Assembly (NCBI GenBank): GCA_963580455.1 | Contig: OY756958.1 | Coordinates: 24,068,501-24,132,500, forward strand | Direction of reading: 5' to 3' | Source of the DNA: Euonymus europaeus | Taxonomy: Eukaryota; Streptophyta; Magnoliopsida; Celastrales; Celastraceae | DNA length: 64,000 bases | In this document: positions 1-11,060 of the stretch, in pieces | How positions within the stretch are numbered: position 1 is the stretch's first letter | Layout of the letters: the number at the start of each line of letters is the position of its first letter | Notes under the pieces: generated by a model | Told to the model about the DNA's origin: nothing | Database searches by the model: none | Seen by the model: only the letters and a program-made list of their open reading frames with translations | Translations under genes and position numbers: made by a program

Positions 1-559
1 ATTTTTATTTTTTACCACGTAATTATTAAGTCTGCATGACCTAACAAATGAAACTATATGAAGAAAATAATCACAACTCATCATGATCATAGATTTACAT
101 GAAAATCTCTTCTAGTATAACATAACAATTGACTCCATTTGCGTTGGTAGCCAATCCCAATCCCGGATAAAGGAGCGTTACAGTAGGTCGACAACCATCA
201 GAAGATTTTGCTAAACCTACAAACATGAGTCAAAATCAGAAATTTGTTAGGTGTTCCCTACTCGTGACCCATACCATCGAAACTTGGGTGCACCGATAGA
301 TTAGCGAGGGTTGGCATGGGTGCTGCATCAGACTCTGACTGTAGTGATAAATGAGCAAGGGCATGAAAGCATGTCTCTCCCCCCCCCTCACCCCCCAAAA
401 ATAGTGTCTTGCATCTGCACCCGGATGTAGTAAGACATAGGCAACAATCATAATGGGTGAATAAAGAACCTAATCCATGATAGACACTTGGAATATAGAG
501 TCACTTACTCACTTATAGGCAGATAAATTGAACTAGTTGACACCACGATTAGACGTAAG
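1..559. other. Intergenic, no gene recognised
   Basis: AT-rich sequence with a C-rich run near 377-400. I see no coding segment that resembles a known family. The extreme 5' end of the neighbouring LINE may reach into it, but I cannot show this. Confidence 0.4.
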
Positions 560-2876
560 ATTCACATAATGTGTATCTAGAGAGATTGAAAACACGTTAT
601 AATTATGATGCACTAGAATGGAAAGAAATATAAGTAGTGTAAGGTATAGATAGCGAACTAAAAGAAGATGATGTAGAGATAAAAAAGAAAAGGCTATAGG
701 ATCTTAATGACTAAATTGGTGCTAGGCAATGAGATGATTAATGTCACAAGTATTTACACACAGCAATCGGATTTACCAAGAAACAATTTTGCGCGGACCA
801 AGATGAGCTTGTTCAGGGCATTTCACGTAGAGAATATTTTTAGGAGACTTAAATGGACATGTAGGGAAAGATAGTAGAAACTTTGTAGTGTACATGAAGG
901 GTATGAGTTTGTGGGTAGAAATAAGGCTGGAGAAACTATTTCAGGGTTTGACGTGTTGTTTGACTTATGTCTAGTAAATACCTAGATTAAAAATATAAAA
1001 TAGTATAGAACTACCTTTAGGAGTGGGCATAACGTAGCCAAATAGATTTCATACTTAAACGAGATATAGATAGAAGACTGTAAATTGATTTTGGGGGAGA
1101 GTCTAACCATACAACATAGAATGGTAGTGTCGAACATATGCTTTAACAAATGACCTAGAAGAAGTAGAGTAGCATGAGAGTATCAAGTAGGTGGTAGAAC
1201 CTAAAAGGGGATAAATATATAACTTTACGTAAGAATGTAAATTAGGGTTTAGTTGGGAAAACACTGCAGAGAGATGATAACTCGTATCAAATAAGTAACA
1301 GAAGAGGTTCTTGGTGAGTTGAAAGGCCCTAAACCTAAAAACAAAGAAACATGGTTGTGGAATGAGGACATTCAAAAAGCAATTCAGAATAAGATAGAAT
1401 GTTATAGGAAGTTACATAATGGTAGGGATGAGAATAGTTATGAAACGTACAAAGTAGCCAGAAAAGAAATGAAGAAGATTATAGGAGAGACATGTCATAA
1501 AACGTATAATGAGTTGTATAACGAGTTAGATACAAGAGATGAAGAAAAATATGTTTATAGCTAGCTACAACACGAGAAAGGAAAACTAGAGACCTAAATC
1601 ATGTAAAATGCTAAAAGACATAGATGACAGAGTTTTGGTGAAGGACGTAGAAATTAATGTGACGTTGAGAAGTTACTTCAATGAGATGATTAATTGTGTC
1701 AGAGGGAACATTAAAGATCTACATATCTCTCCTGTGAATAGAATTCCTTGATATGTAAGACATGTTAGGGTGACTGAACTGAAGGAAATCTTAATGAGAA
1801 TAATAGGGAGTAAAGCACGGTACCAGATAGAATTCTAATTCAAGTGTGAAAATGCATGACAAATGTTGGTATAGTACTGACTAAGCTATTTAATCATATT
1901 ATTAAGCACTACAGTGCCTATATACAAGAACAAAGGTAATATCCAAAGCTGTAACAATTTATAGGGGCATCAAGCTCATGAGTCACATGTTGAAACTTTG
2001 GAAAAGAGTTGTGAAATGAAGATTGAAATCGACATTTTCAAGATCCAAAAACCAATTTGATTTTATGCGAGGACAATCGACAATGGATGCGATATTTTTG
2101 GTAAGCGAATTTCTACAAAAAATAAAGAAAAAATGCCTTCATTTAGTATTTATATACTTGGAGTAGACATGATAGGGCGGCTAGATAAAATAATATGGTG
2201 GATTTTAAGGAGAGAAGTCTTGATTGTTGTATCACTATGAACAAGGATATGTACGAAAGAGTTATATCAAGTGTTAGGACTAATGGAGAGTTGCATAGAA
2301 TTTCTCATCGCAATAGGTTAACACCAGGAGTCGACACTAAGTTTGTTCCAATTTGTTATGATGATGAACGAACTCATACGACATATCCAAGGATAAATTG
2401 GTGCATGTTGTTTGCGATGTTCGAATGATAAAGTTCTAGTGGATGAGACAATATTATTGTTAACTCAAAACTCGAGACATTGAGGTAGGCTTTAGAGTCT
2501 AAAAAAATTAAATTAAGTAGAACCGGAAAAAAAATGAGATGTAAGTATAGCAAGACCAGACAAGGGAATGGACAAACGATCGAATTAGATGGCAAAGAAA
2601 TAATAAAAAGTAAGGTTTTTAAATATCATGACTAGATTTTTCGAGATGACGAAAACATTAGTGAAACTGTAGTTAACATGATTAAAAACGGGTGGTGAAG
2701 TAGAGGAGTAGATTTGGGGTTTATGCGACCAAAGAATGCTTTTAAGGTTGAAAGAAAGAGTACATCCCCGAGATGATGCATAGTTCTGAGTGTCAGCGTA
2801 TTATGAGACAACATATCCAAAAGATACATTTAGCAGAGATGTGAATGCTTCGTTGGATATGGTCACACGAGGAAAT

Positions 2877-3569
2877 CAGAGTTGTTAAAAGCGAGCTTAA
2901 GTAAGCGCTAAAGCGAAGCGATCAGAAGCCTTGGCGCCTTGATCGCTTCGCTTCGCTTCTGCTTGTTTTTTCGAAGCAAGCTTAAGCGCACTTATGTTAG
3001 GCGCTTGAAGGCGCCTCAGATCTGTTGGGGGGACATAAAACGATAAGTCGATAACAAAAATAGAAACCCTAGCCGCGTGACACCTCGTCTTGTATTTGCG
3101 ACTCGTCTTCGTCTCTTTTCAGCTTCTCTCTGGCACTCACGACTTCGACTCCTGTAACTCTTCTTTGCTCTGCTTTCGGTTGCTCTTCAACTCCTCTTTA
3201 AGCTGCCGCAGCTCTTCAACTGGTATTCCATGCATTTTGCTCCTCTGCTTTCCTCTTCGCTGATATTTTTTGCTTTGCTCTTCGGCTCTTCATTGTAAAT
3301 TTGCTATTCATTTGATCTGTTGTGGGGGGCGAATTAGATAAATAGATATAATGGAGGGTGGTTCCGGGCCTAATCCATCCAAACAAGTGTCATCTACATT
3401 CTCAAATACAAGAGGCAAGTCAAAGGAAAGGGAGTTGACAGACATTGGCTGGAAGTATAATCAGTTTGCTGCATATGTATTCAAAAGCGCGCTTAAGCTA
3501 GCGCTTAGCACTTCGAAGCGCTAGGAAGCCTCAGGCGCTTTGCAGCGCTTAACGCTTTTAACAACTCTG
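2877..3569 (+). mobile_element. Non-autonomous hAT transposon (693 bp) with TIRs and 8-bp TSD
   Basis: The ends are perfect 17-bp inverted repeats, CAGAGTTGTTAAAAGCG at 2877-2893 and its reverse complement at 3553-3569. They are flanked by an exact 8-bp target duplication, GAGGAAAT, at 2869-2876 and 3570-3577. An 8-bp duplication with CAGAG-type termini is the hAT signature. Subterminal regions are dense in GCGCTTAAGC-like short inverted motifs (2890-3015 and 3484-3550), as expected of hAT transposase binding regions. The middle holds a leader-like pyrimidine-rich stretch (3060-3350) and the start of a transposase reading frame. The element sits inside the LINE, whose coding sequence resumes on the far side, so it is younger than the LINE. 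Confidence 0.93.
3351..3524 (+). pseudogene. N-terminal stub of hAT transposase
   Basis: An ATG-started frame of 57 codons inside the hAT element. Its residues 31-37 (DIGWKYN) resemble the start of the BED zinc finger of plant hAT transposases (D-P-G-W-K-Y/H). After residue 46 the frame runs into the 3' subterminal GCGCTTAAGC repeats and stops, so everything from the first BED cysteine onward has been deleted. This is the usual shape of a Ds-like internal deletion derivative. It has no catalytic DDE/RW or dimerisation region. Assignment is by motif only. Confidence 0.6.
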
Positions 3570-4719
3570 GAGGAAATATAGGATAAGAAATGAGATTATT
3601 ATATCTAAGGTATGAGTAGCATCAATTGAAGATAAGTTGAGAGAAAACTAATTGAGATGGTAATGCATGCATGTTCAACATAGAGAGTGGTGAGAAAATT
3701 TGTATAGGGGAAAGTAGGAAGCGAAGAGGAAGACAAAAAAAAAAGACACGGTTTGAAGTAGTAAGCAATGATATAAATTCAATAGGAGCTTATGAAAGTA
3801 TGATCCTAGATAAAAACAAATGGATGAAACGAATATACATAGTGGATTCCCCCGTTGATTTTCTCATGGACTCATGTAGTCGACTCAAAACTTTTGAAAT
3901 AGAGGCTCAGATGATGATTATGAGGAAATTGGTAAAATCTTATGCTGTAGTGACAAAAACAGATGTGTAACAGCGAAAGTTCCCAGAATTAAGCCTAAGT
4001 GATTCTCACAGTCTTCAGCACCATCTGAGACGGAAATCTTTGTACATTTGCTGCAGAAATCCCATGTGCAACTCGTCAAATAATTTTTACCATTCAGCAA
4101 TTCTCAACTTCTTTATAATGAAAAAAATTATGAACACGCTACAGCCCTCCAGTGTGAAGAAAATAAAAAAGAATTCACTATGTTGTGAGTTCTAATAGGA
4201 GGCTACTCTTAGAAGGAGACCCCAACGCTCACATGGAAATACGAATGAAACCGTTTCTTTGGGTAAAAAAATCCCTTAAGTTTTAAACCGTTCAGCCATT
4301 CTCAAGCCGGTTCAAGCTTATATCGAATATATTTGGGCGCATCTAGAGTAGCTCGAGCATTAACAAATACAGTCTGTCTAGGAAAATATTTATTACAGTA
4401 TATGTTTAAACATAAAATGAAGGTCAAAGAAAATAATAGCTTAGCAAAAAATAATCCAGAATGCAATTCAGAGAGCAACGGTTAAAACTTCGGGATGATA
4501 ACATTAGCAATAATTCCAGACCATAAACATCGAGGATATCAATGGAAAAGGATTCACCGCATGCAAACATAAACAGCCGTAACATGCCAGCATATGTGCT
4601 AACAAACTCATAAAAAGAGAAAGTCGCAGAATAGGAATCATTGGGAAGCATACAAAATCAACAGCAAAAAGTTATTGGCACAAAGCATCACATAAATAAA
4701 ATAAAATAAAATAAGAAAC

Positions 4720-7336
4720 CTAAAAGTACCTGATCACTTGCACTTGGGCCTTTATAATAAGTGAGCCATCATTAACAAACCCATCTTGCACTTTTGATAG
4801 CTCCATGAATTTCTTCCAACCCCAGTCATGCTCTTTCATCCAAAATCGATGCAGCGTATCTGAACATTTTTATGTAGGCTGTTAGCAACTTAGCATAGCA
4901 TAAATTGGAAATAGCATTGAGCAGCCAAACCAACAATAAGCCAACCAACCAGTATATTTTGACTTCTTAGGATCTTTATGCACCAGAGCAATCGTGAACT
5001 GCGCAATATGACTCCAACCTATTTCAACAATTCAATATAAAATATGTGAACATGACAATTAAGAAAATATGAACAAGATCAACATAGAATTTCAATCTAA
5101 TTAATAATAGCACACCTGGGAGAAGTTTTTCATGGTTGGCAACGCACAGAAATAGAGAGATATGGTGGAGAACATCACAGCCATGGGGATAAATTAAAAG
5201 ATACCTGCCACGTACATAAGGATTAAATCAAAAACTTTTTATGAGAAACAGAAGGAAGGAATCCATTGAAGATGCATGAAGCGTTGCTACCCATAGAGTA
5301 TAACAAAAGCAGAGAGTTATATACAAGACAAACTGAATTATATCAAGATGCAAAATTTCTTTAGAACTGCCAGAACCTGTAATCCAATAGTTTTAAGTCT
5401 TTAACCATATCCTGAGAGGCTGAGATATATGTCATTGAAAGTCCCTTGTTTTCAGGGCATATTGTTCCAATAGACATCCTTTTATAAATAATTGCACTTC
5501 AGTTATATAATAATCCGCCTTCCCTCCCTGGAAAAGCTTCGATGAGAATCCAAGACTTTTTCTCTTCTCCCTTGAGCTTCCACTTATGGCTCTGACATCA
5601 GCCAATCTACATTCTCTTTTCCTCTTCCAGATGATCTAATAATCAGTGATGCCTAGTCTTCACAGTAAAATGAAGAAGCAAAGATGTCAGAAAGACAATT
5701 TTGTTTCCCCCTGAAATCTGCTGCCAGTGAGATTATAAAGAAAATCATATTTATTTTGTTGCAAAGCAAACGGTAACCAGCAATCCATGCACCATAAGCA
5801 CATTTTCTCTTGGCCTTCCAATACAGGGATACAATACACTGTAATCCTAACGTGATGACAAAAGGGTTATTGCACAATACAAATCATGTATCCCCCAATT
5901 TTAACAACTATGCTAGCCACCACTACAGCATCGATGGAGGCTGATGTATGGAGTCGTACCACACATTGCAGATATGATACCCTGGCTGCAATAGAGCAAC
6001 CTCATTGCGGCAACAAACTTCGCCCTCTACACAATAAAAAAAGTGACCCAGGAAAAAAGAAAAAGGAGCAACACAAATTAAACAAAGCTGCATCGCAAAC
6101 CAACAAATGCAAAACCTCATACCATTCGTAGCCGCCAGCATCAAATACATTACTATGAAGTTCTCTTCTAGTGATCTGCCAAAATTTCTCTATCTTCCAT
6201 GTATGTCTTCCAAATAACTTGGAAGGTTTCAGCCCTGAAAAGAAGGAAACCTGTTGATGAACAATAACCACAAGTAATTTTGGACCTAACGAATGAGAAA
6301 ACATACAGAAGTAAGAATCATGAATTTCTTTTTTGTGCAAGGTGATGGAAAAGGGAATAATGCATTTCACCAGGAAGCCACAGACAATAACTTTGCTGGA
6401 ACTGCAGTGCATTTCAATCAATTATCAAATAAATATAATTTCTAAGCATTCAGCAGGAAGTTAGAGAAAATAAGAGGGAGGGTCCTGAAAATCCCTCCTT
6501 TTCTCCCTCTACGTTCATTTGCTCCCTGTTCACTTCCAAGAATATCAAAGGCTAGAAAAATGCTTATACAAATGGAATTAAGGTAACCATTCCTTTGTGG
6601 ATTAACCTTACTTCAAACAAGACAGAGTGGGGGCAGGGAGATGAAAAGGGGGAAGAATTGAAAATAGATTTTTTTCAGTGATGAGCAAGATCACCTGTCC
6701 AACCAATAATGTGCAAGTCTAAACATCTCCACAATGGTCAAGTAGCCAAATAGGTATTTGCTTAGATTGGTAATTCACATTCAAAGGTTCCCAATGTTCT
6801 ATCTAACAACTAAGGTTTACTAAATGTAAGCTGGAAGCGAACACTGACCAATTGCAAGATACTAATGCTAACCATAGAATTTCATGTACAGTGGCAGCAA
6901 ATTACCATATAAAGCATCAGTGAACTACAAAAGAGTAGGGGGATGTCACCGTGACCAATTAGACTGTCTTCATTATATCAATAGAAGGTAACCAAATGCT
7001 TCTTCAAATCCAATGCAAGCTAGATGTATCATATAAACCACAATACTTATTTGAACTTATTTAAATTATAATGACCATCAATCATCAAGATAGCAAGTAG
7101 CTGCAATCAGCATGCAACTCAATAAATTCAATAGAAACATGGCCGGTTCAAAGAAAAGCACCATCATCATCTTCATCAGTGTCCCAATAACAGGGTGATG
7201 TTGTTCGGGTTCCATTTTCAACTTGTTCAGAACACCACCACTCTGCCAATGCTTCTCCTGATTGGCAGCGCTGTGCACTTGAAATTCCATCCATGGAGCT
7301 TCCCATTCCAGACTCCTCACTTGCAGTTCCCACCAT
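4720..7336 (-). CDS. TRAF-like MATH-domain protein (MUSE13/14 type), 3'-truncated
   Basis: Five coding exons on the minus strand: 7336-7162, 6234-6123, 5204-5116, 5018-4950 and 4859-4730, all with GT..AG introns and matching phases. The start is the ATG at 7336 (MVGTASEESG...); an upstream in-frame TTG is not a plausible plant start. The N-terminus carries the family block QRCQSGEALAEW, then SEQVENGT and YWDTDEDDDG. The MATH domain runs from about residue 70 (TWKIEKF) through GGYEWY, LIYPHGCDV, FLCVANHEKLLPGWSH, FTIAL, DPKKSKY, HRFWMKEHDWGWKKFMEL and IIKAQVQVIR. Family members (MUSE13/MUSE14, adaptors for SCF-type turnover of NLR immune receptors and autophagy proteins) are about 1000 residues. 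Here no later exon (the LDCQYRRELVRVY region) is found before the LINE at 4 kb. Reading past the last donor gives RYF and a stop at 4720, a 194-residue MATH-only product. It is either a truncated pseudogene or a short MATH protein. Confidence 0.75.
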
Positions 7337-8250
7337 TTCCCACTCCAAAGTCCTTCAACCACACTTTCAACTCCAGTTGCTAGATAAAAGACAACCAGAT
7401 AAACTTACAGTCATAAACAGGAGTCAATTTCCTTTGCATGATAAAAACTATAAAATACAGAGCAACATTTATGGATTAGCCATCCGTTCTAATAGAGTTC
7501 GAAGTACCAAAATAAAATAATGATTAGTATAATTATATCCAAGCATATCAGATTTTAAAATTCAAAAAATACACGAACCATCCATTTGTCTACTCAAAAT
7601 GTACAACATCAATTGTAATGAGTTTTCAACTCGGCATTCATTAGGATCCATCAGAGCCAGAAAACTGAGTCAAGTCATCTCAATGCAATTAATATGACTT
7701 CTTAATAAAACCTTACAAAGAAGAGGAAAAGGTTTTATTTTTTTGGTTATCTAACAGTTGGTTTCCTCAAATAGCATTAAACCCTAACATCTATATTCTG
7801 AACAAACATTGACAATCAAATAAACTTCACTGAACAGGCGAATCAACGGCAAACATTATTTTCCTTTAAAATCAAATAACACAAAATCCTTTAAAAGAGA
7901 AACCATCTCCAATGTCCCAGTTAAATAAACTTCACTGAACAGGGCCACTAACGGCAGATCGCAGACACCAATATAAAAACCAAACCCTAAACCTCAAGAG
8001 AATCAACGGCAAAACAACTTCAATTACTCATGGAAATCTCAGGAACGAAAACTACATCATATATATCGAATTGTAAATACAAAGCCGGACCAAAGGCTGC
8101 GCGGCAGCTTCTCTGATATCAGAGATAAGGGAGGTTCAAATTACTACGCAGAAAGGGCGAGGTAGCGGCGGCGGACCCCGAAAAAAAGAAAATCGTACTC
8201 GATTTTATCAAAACAAATTTCCTTTTTCGTCGTTAATTTTTTTTTTGTAC
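7337..8250 (-). promoter_or_regulatory. Leader, leader intron and promoter of the MATH gene (inferred)
   Basis: No coding exon lies upstream of 7336. The GC-rich stretch at about 8040-8180, against AT-rich surroundings, is the likely first non-coding exon and transcription start, with an intron between it and 7336. A 21-bp direct repeat (ending in TTCACTGAACAGG) occurs at about 7818 and 7923, and a 16-bp palindrome centred on GATATC lies at 8110-8125. The boundaries are inference. Confidence 0.35.
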
Positions 8251-8493
8251 GATATTATTTTCGCGTAAATTGCGAATTTAGGAACAGTATTTTCCGAGGA
8301 GGGGAAACGGAAAAGGGCGTGTCTCCTCTACTTCTCTGTGAGGAAAAAATATATGTGTTGATAATTAAAAATCAGATAATAAAACTTTCAAAATAAACAA
8401 GAGGTAACCAAATTAATATTTTAATCTATGTCCATTTCTTTTATTTTGACATTCAAATTTAATCCAATTGACACATTTGGACAAATTACGGTA

Positions 8494-8626
8494 TGTTTGG
8501 AGGGGAGGTCATAAACAGAGAGGACCAGGTGATTGAGAGGTTGAAGATGGAGCTGGACCATGAGAGGGAAAAGTGGTTTGAGTTGGAGATGCAACTAGAG
8601 TTTTTAATTCTTCTGGCTGTCTGCTA
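8494..8626 (+). other. Coding-like fragment, unrecognised
   Basis: An open frame of about 43 codons ending in TAG reads as charged, heptad-like sequence (REDQVIERLKMELDHEREKW). It looks like a piece of a coiled coil. No start codon, splice context or neighbouring exon could be tied to it, and I do not recognise the family. Confidence 0.2.
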
Positions 8627-9000
8627 GTGGTGATACTGACCGTAGAAGTTGGTTAGCTTTCCAAACATCTATACAACATTTATGTCCAAACAATAAAATT
8701 AGTTAATTTTTCATGATAATTTGTGTTTTTTGAGATGGGAATGCATGATCATGGATGACTAGTTATGATGATTTATTGATTTTTCATAATTATGCACTGA
8801 GTTAAGAACCGACTGAAATTTGTTATCTTGGTCCTGTGAGAATTTCATTTGTTTATGGGAATTTTGCAGGCCAGTACAATTTTTAGAACTCGTGTATATG
8901 TAGATTTGGAGTCTTGTATCATTTTTAGTAATATGTTCTTTTACGAAGCTGTTCTTGCGCTAGAAAATTCAAATTATACTTTAGACACGTGATACCCTAA

Positions 9001-9471
9001 TGTTATTCGTAGCGGGTGTGATAATTGAAAATATTTATAACACTCAGATTTGTTTGAATCTGTGATACAGATTCAAATGAATAAACTGAAGACTTATATT
9101 GAATATTGAATAGATTACAAGACTGAAAGGCTTTTAGAAGAAGAGATAAAGAAAGAGAAAAAACAAGTTTAGTTTGCTTAACTTCTTTCAAAGGAATACA
9201 GAGGATATAAAATGTACAAACAGAAAGCAAAGTGATCGTTGTAGTAACGGTCACCTGCAAGACAGCAACTAGACGTTGCAAAGCCATCTATTCAAATAAA
9301 TTACATTGAAATCAAATAAGGCCTAACAAATAAGAAATAGAAGAAATAAAGCCCAAATATTAAAACACAACAAGCCCAAAATTGGCCCAAGAAAACACTT
9401 GAACATTGCAACCCAATAATCCTTCTTCTTCTTCCAGACTTCTCTGTACTTCTCCCATTTTCATCCTAACA
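9001..9471 (-). mobile_element. 3' LTR of a Ty1/copia element
   Basis: A 471-bp block bounded by TGTTA..TAACA inverted ends. On the minus strand it begins TGTTAGGATG directly after a purine tract (GAGGGGGGC, complement of 9472-9480), the expected polypurine tract. It is preceded by the end of copia pol. No second LTR is in the window, so the terminal duplication cannot be checked. Confidence 0.75.
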
Positions 9472-9798
9472 GCCCCCCTCAAGATGAGCATGATCAAAGC
9501 TCATGTTCATCTTGCGAAGTAATCGTTTGAGAGTGAGAATCGAAACTCCTTTGGTAAGTATATCAGCTGGTTGTTCTTGAGATTTGATGTAACTCAGCTT
9601 GACAATACCTTGTTGGACCTTCTCACGGGTGAATATGTTTGGTTCTTTCGTGAAATACAGGGTTTGTGGCAATATGCATAGCGGATTGACTGTCGCAGTG
9701 GAGAATCATGGGATGCTCAATAGGAATCTGCAATTCTTGGAAGAGATGAGAAAGCCATTGTAATGTAGATTTTGCAGGCCAGTACAATTCCAGACTTC
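9466..9798 (-). pseudogene. Ty1/copia RNase H tail (5'-truncated pol)
   Basis: Reading the minus strand from 9798 gives the C-terminal part of a copia RNase H: ELYWPAKSTLQWLSHLFQEL, then ILHCDSQSAMHIATNPVFHE, RTKHI, EKVQQGIVKLSYI, QPADILTKG and a terminal EGGC-stop. The stop codon lies in the first bases of the LTR, which is common in this group. One frame change near 9665 is needed. Everything upstream (gag, protease, integrase, RT) is missing; the sequence breaks off at about 9798 into an unrelated LTR-like repeat. Confidence 0.8.
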
Positions 9799-9803
9799 TG
9801 ATG

Positions 9804-11060
9804 TGTTAAATCTCGCAAGTGCACGCATCGAATATAGTAGTATAACGAATGCAAGTACGAGGTTGAATCTCACGAGGACAAATAATAATTCACTAGGATT
9901 ACTTAACTTGACAATTAAAATAAAGCTTAACAATCTTGGTTTTCAAGTAATGGAGAAGGAATATTGGGATAATGATTTCACCACACAATCGGACTATGAG
10001 TAACTATTATCAAATATACATATTCAATTCTAGTTCAAAGGTTGATTATTTTCTTAAATATGTTGGTTCGTTCGATCGCGGTGTCAACACGTATCACTAA
10101 CAAATGTTAATCCTGTTCGATCGCAGTTGTTAACGCAAGACTAATGACTCATTAAGTTCTAAAGAACTATAACACCCAATTAATTATCTAATCCGTGATC
10201 TCAGATTCGACAATTAATTTTCTCAATCTCAATTCCACTAAGACATGTGAATTCGAATCGTTCTTTAGTCTTAGCTAGGTTAGTTTATCAGCATACTCAA
10301 ATGGTGATCAAACATCTAAATACACTACAAACTCATAAGCATAGAGATTAAAGACAAGAACTATAAACTGAATTTGTATAATAATAACTATTAACTGATA
10401 ATCCTCAATATGGGTTACATCGCAATCCCAATAGAAAAGCTTTAGTTACAAACCATGTTCAAGAAAGAAGGAAATGATCTAACAAAAATAATGAACTAGA
10501 GTAGAAGAAGAAAACCCCCTTCAATGGATGGAAGGATCTCTTGGAGCTTTCTTGGAAGATCTTGAAGAAGAAGAACAACAACAAAAGCTGCCTCCTTTTC
10601 TCTTTTGGTCCAAGTTCTATTTATTGTGGTGGTGGTGTCCTTCTTGGAATGGTGGTCACACCATATAAAAACAATATCTCTCCATAACTTCACTTACTTT
10701 CCATAAATATATGTAACTTACTATTTTTAGTAAGTTGCAGATATTTAAAGTTTGCAGATATTTGTCATTTTTGCCCAGTAATGCTCGAGCCACCTCAAGT
10801 GCTCCAGCATGCCATCAGTAGAAAAGTCTCTGGTTTGTAAGGCCAATTTTAGCACGCTAGAGAGCGCTCGAGCGCTTCTTCTACATCAGAATCCCAGTTT
10901 TATTGATTTTGCAACACTTTGAGACATATCTCTCGAAATTCAAAACATCAAATATTCTCATAGAAAATGTACTCATTCCATCCATTTATAGACAATAACA
11001 TATGAAAATTAAAGCACTAAAATGAATACAAACGTCATTTTCAATGTTCATGAGCTGAGA
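9804..11060 (-). repeat. LTR-like repeat related to the Athila LTR at 56 kb (right end uncertain)
   Basis: Its left end TGTTAAATCTCGCAAGTGCACGC and the following CGAGGTTGAATCTCACGAGGAC resemble the left end of the gypsy LTR at 56046 (TCGCAAGTGTACGTATCG, then GGGGTCGAATCCACAAGGAC). It holds no coding sequence. The region includes the repeated octamer GTTCGATCGC (10071, 10108) and a GCTCGAGC-rich part near 10785-10880. I read it as a solo or truncated LTR. No flanking duplication was found, so the right end is approximate. Confidence 0.5.

Larger units (their letters stand above)
560..3960 (+). mobile_element. Degenerate RTE-type LINE, interrupted by a hAT element
   Basis: A non-LTR retrotransposon relic read on the plus strand with many stops and frameshifts. 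At about 720-1110 the frames show endonuclease-like segments (DQDELVQGI; then, in another frame, the region matching the DLNGHVG motif). At 1319-1564 comes the linker typical of plant RTE elements (WLWNEDIQKAIQNK, KVARKEMKKI). At 2041-2430 reverse-transcriptase pieces follow (SKNQFDFMRGQSTMDAIFLV, then KDMYERVISSVRTNGE, then WCMLFA, where the FADD core is destroyed). The C-terminal part resumes after the hAT insertion at about 3580-3900 (IRNEII, RGRQKKK, DKNKWMKRIYIVDSP). It encodes no working enzyme. The same 3' end recurs at about 51.2 kb. Motifs are read directly; the clade assignment is from family knowledge. Confidence 0.85.

Noticed and set aside
6002..6421. 139-codon minus-strand open frame in the MATH gene
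   Set aside because: Only the part at 6234-6123 is exon; the rest runs through introns on both sides, as shown by the splice borders and family alignment.
8164..8250. Possible short gene or RNA in the GC-rich patch upstream of the MATH gene
   Set aside because: No tRNA, snoRNA or coding signature; it is best explained as leader and promoter.
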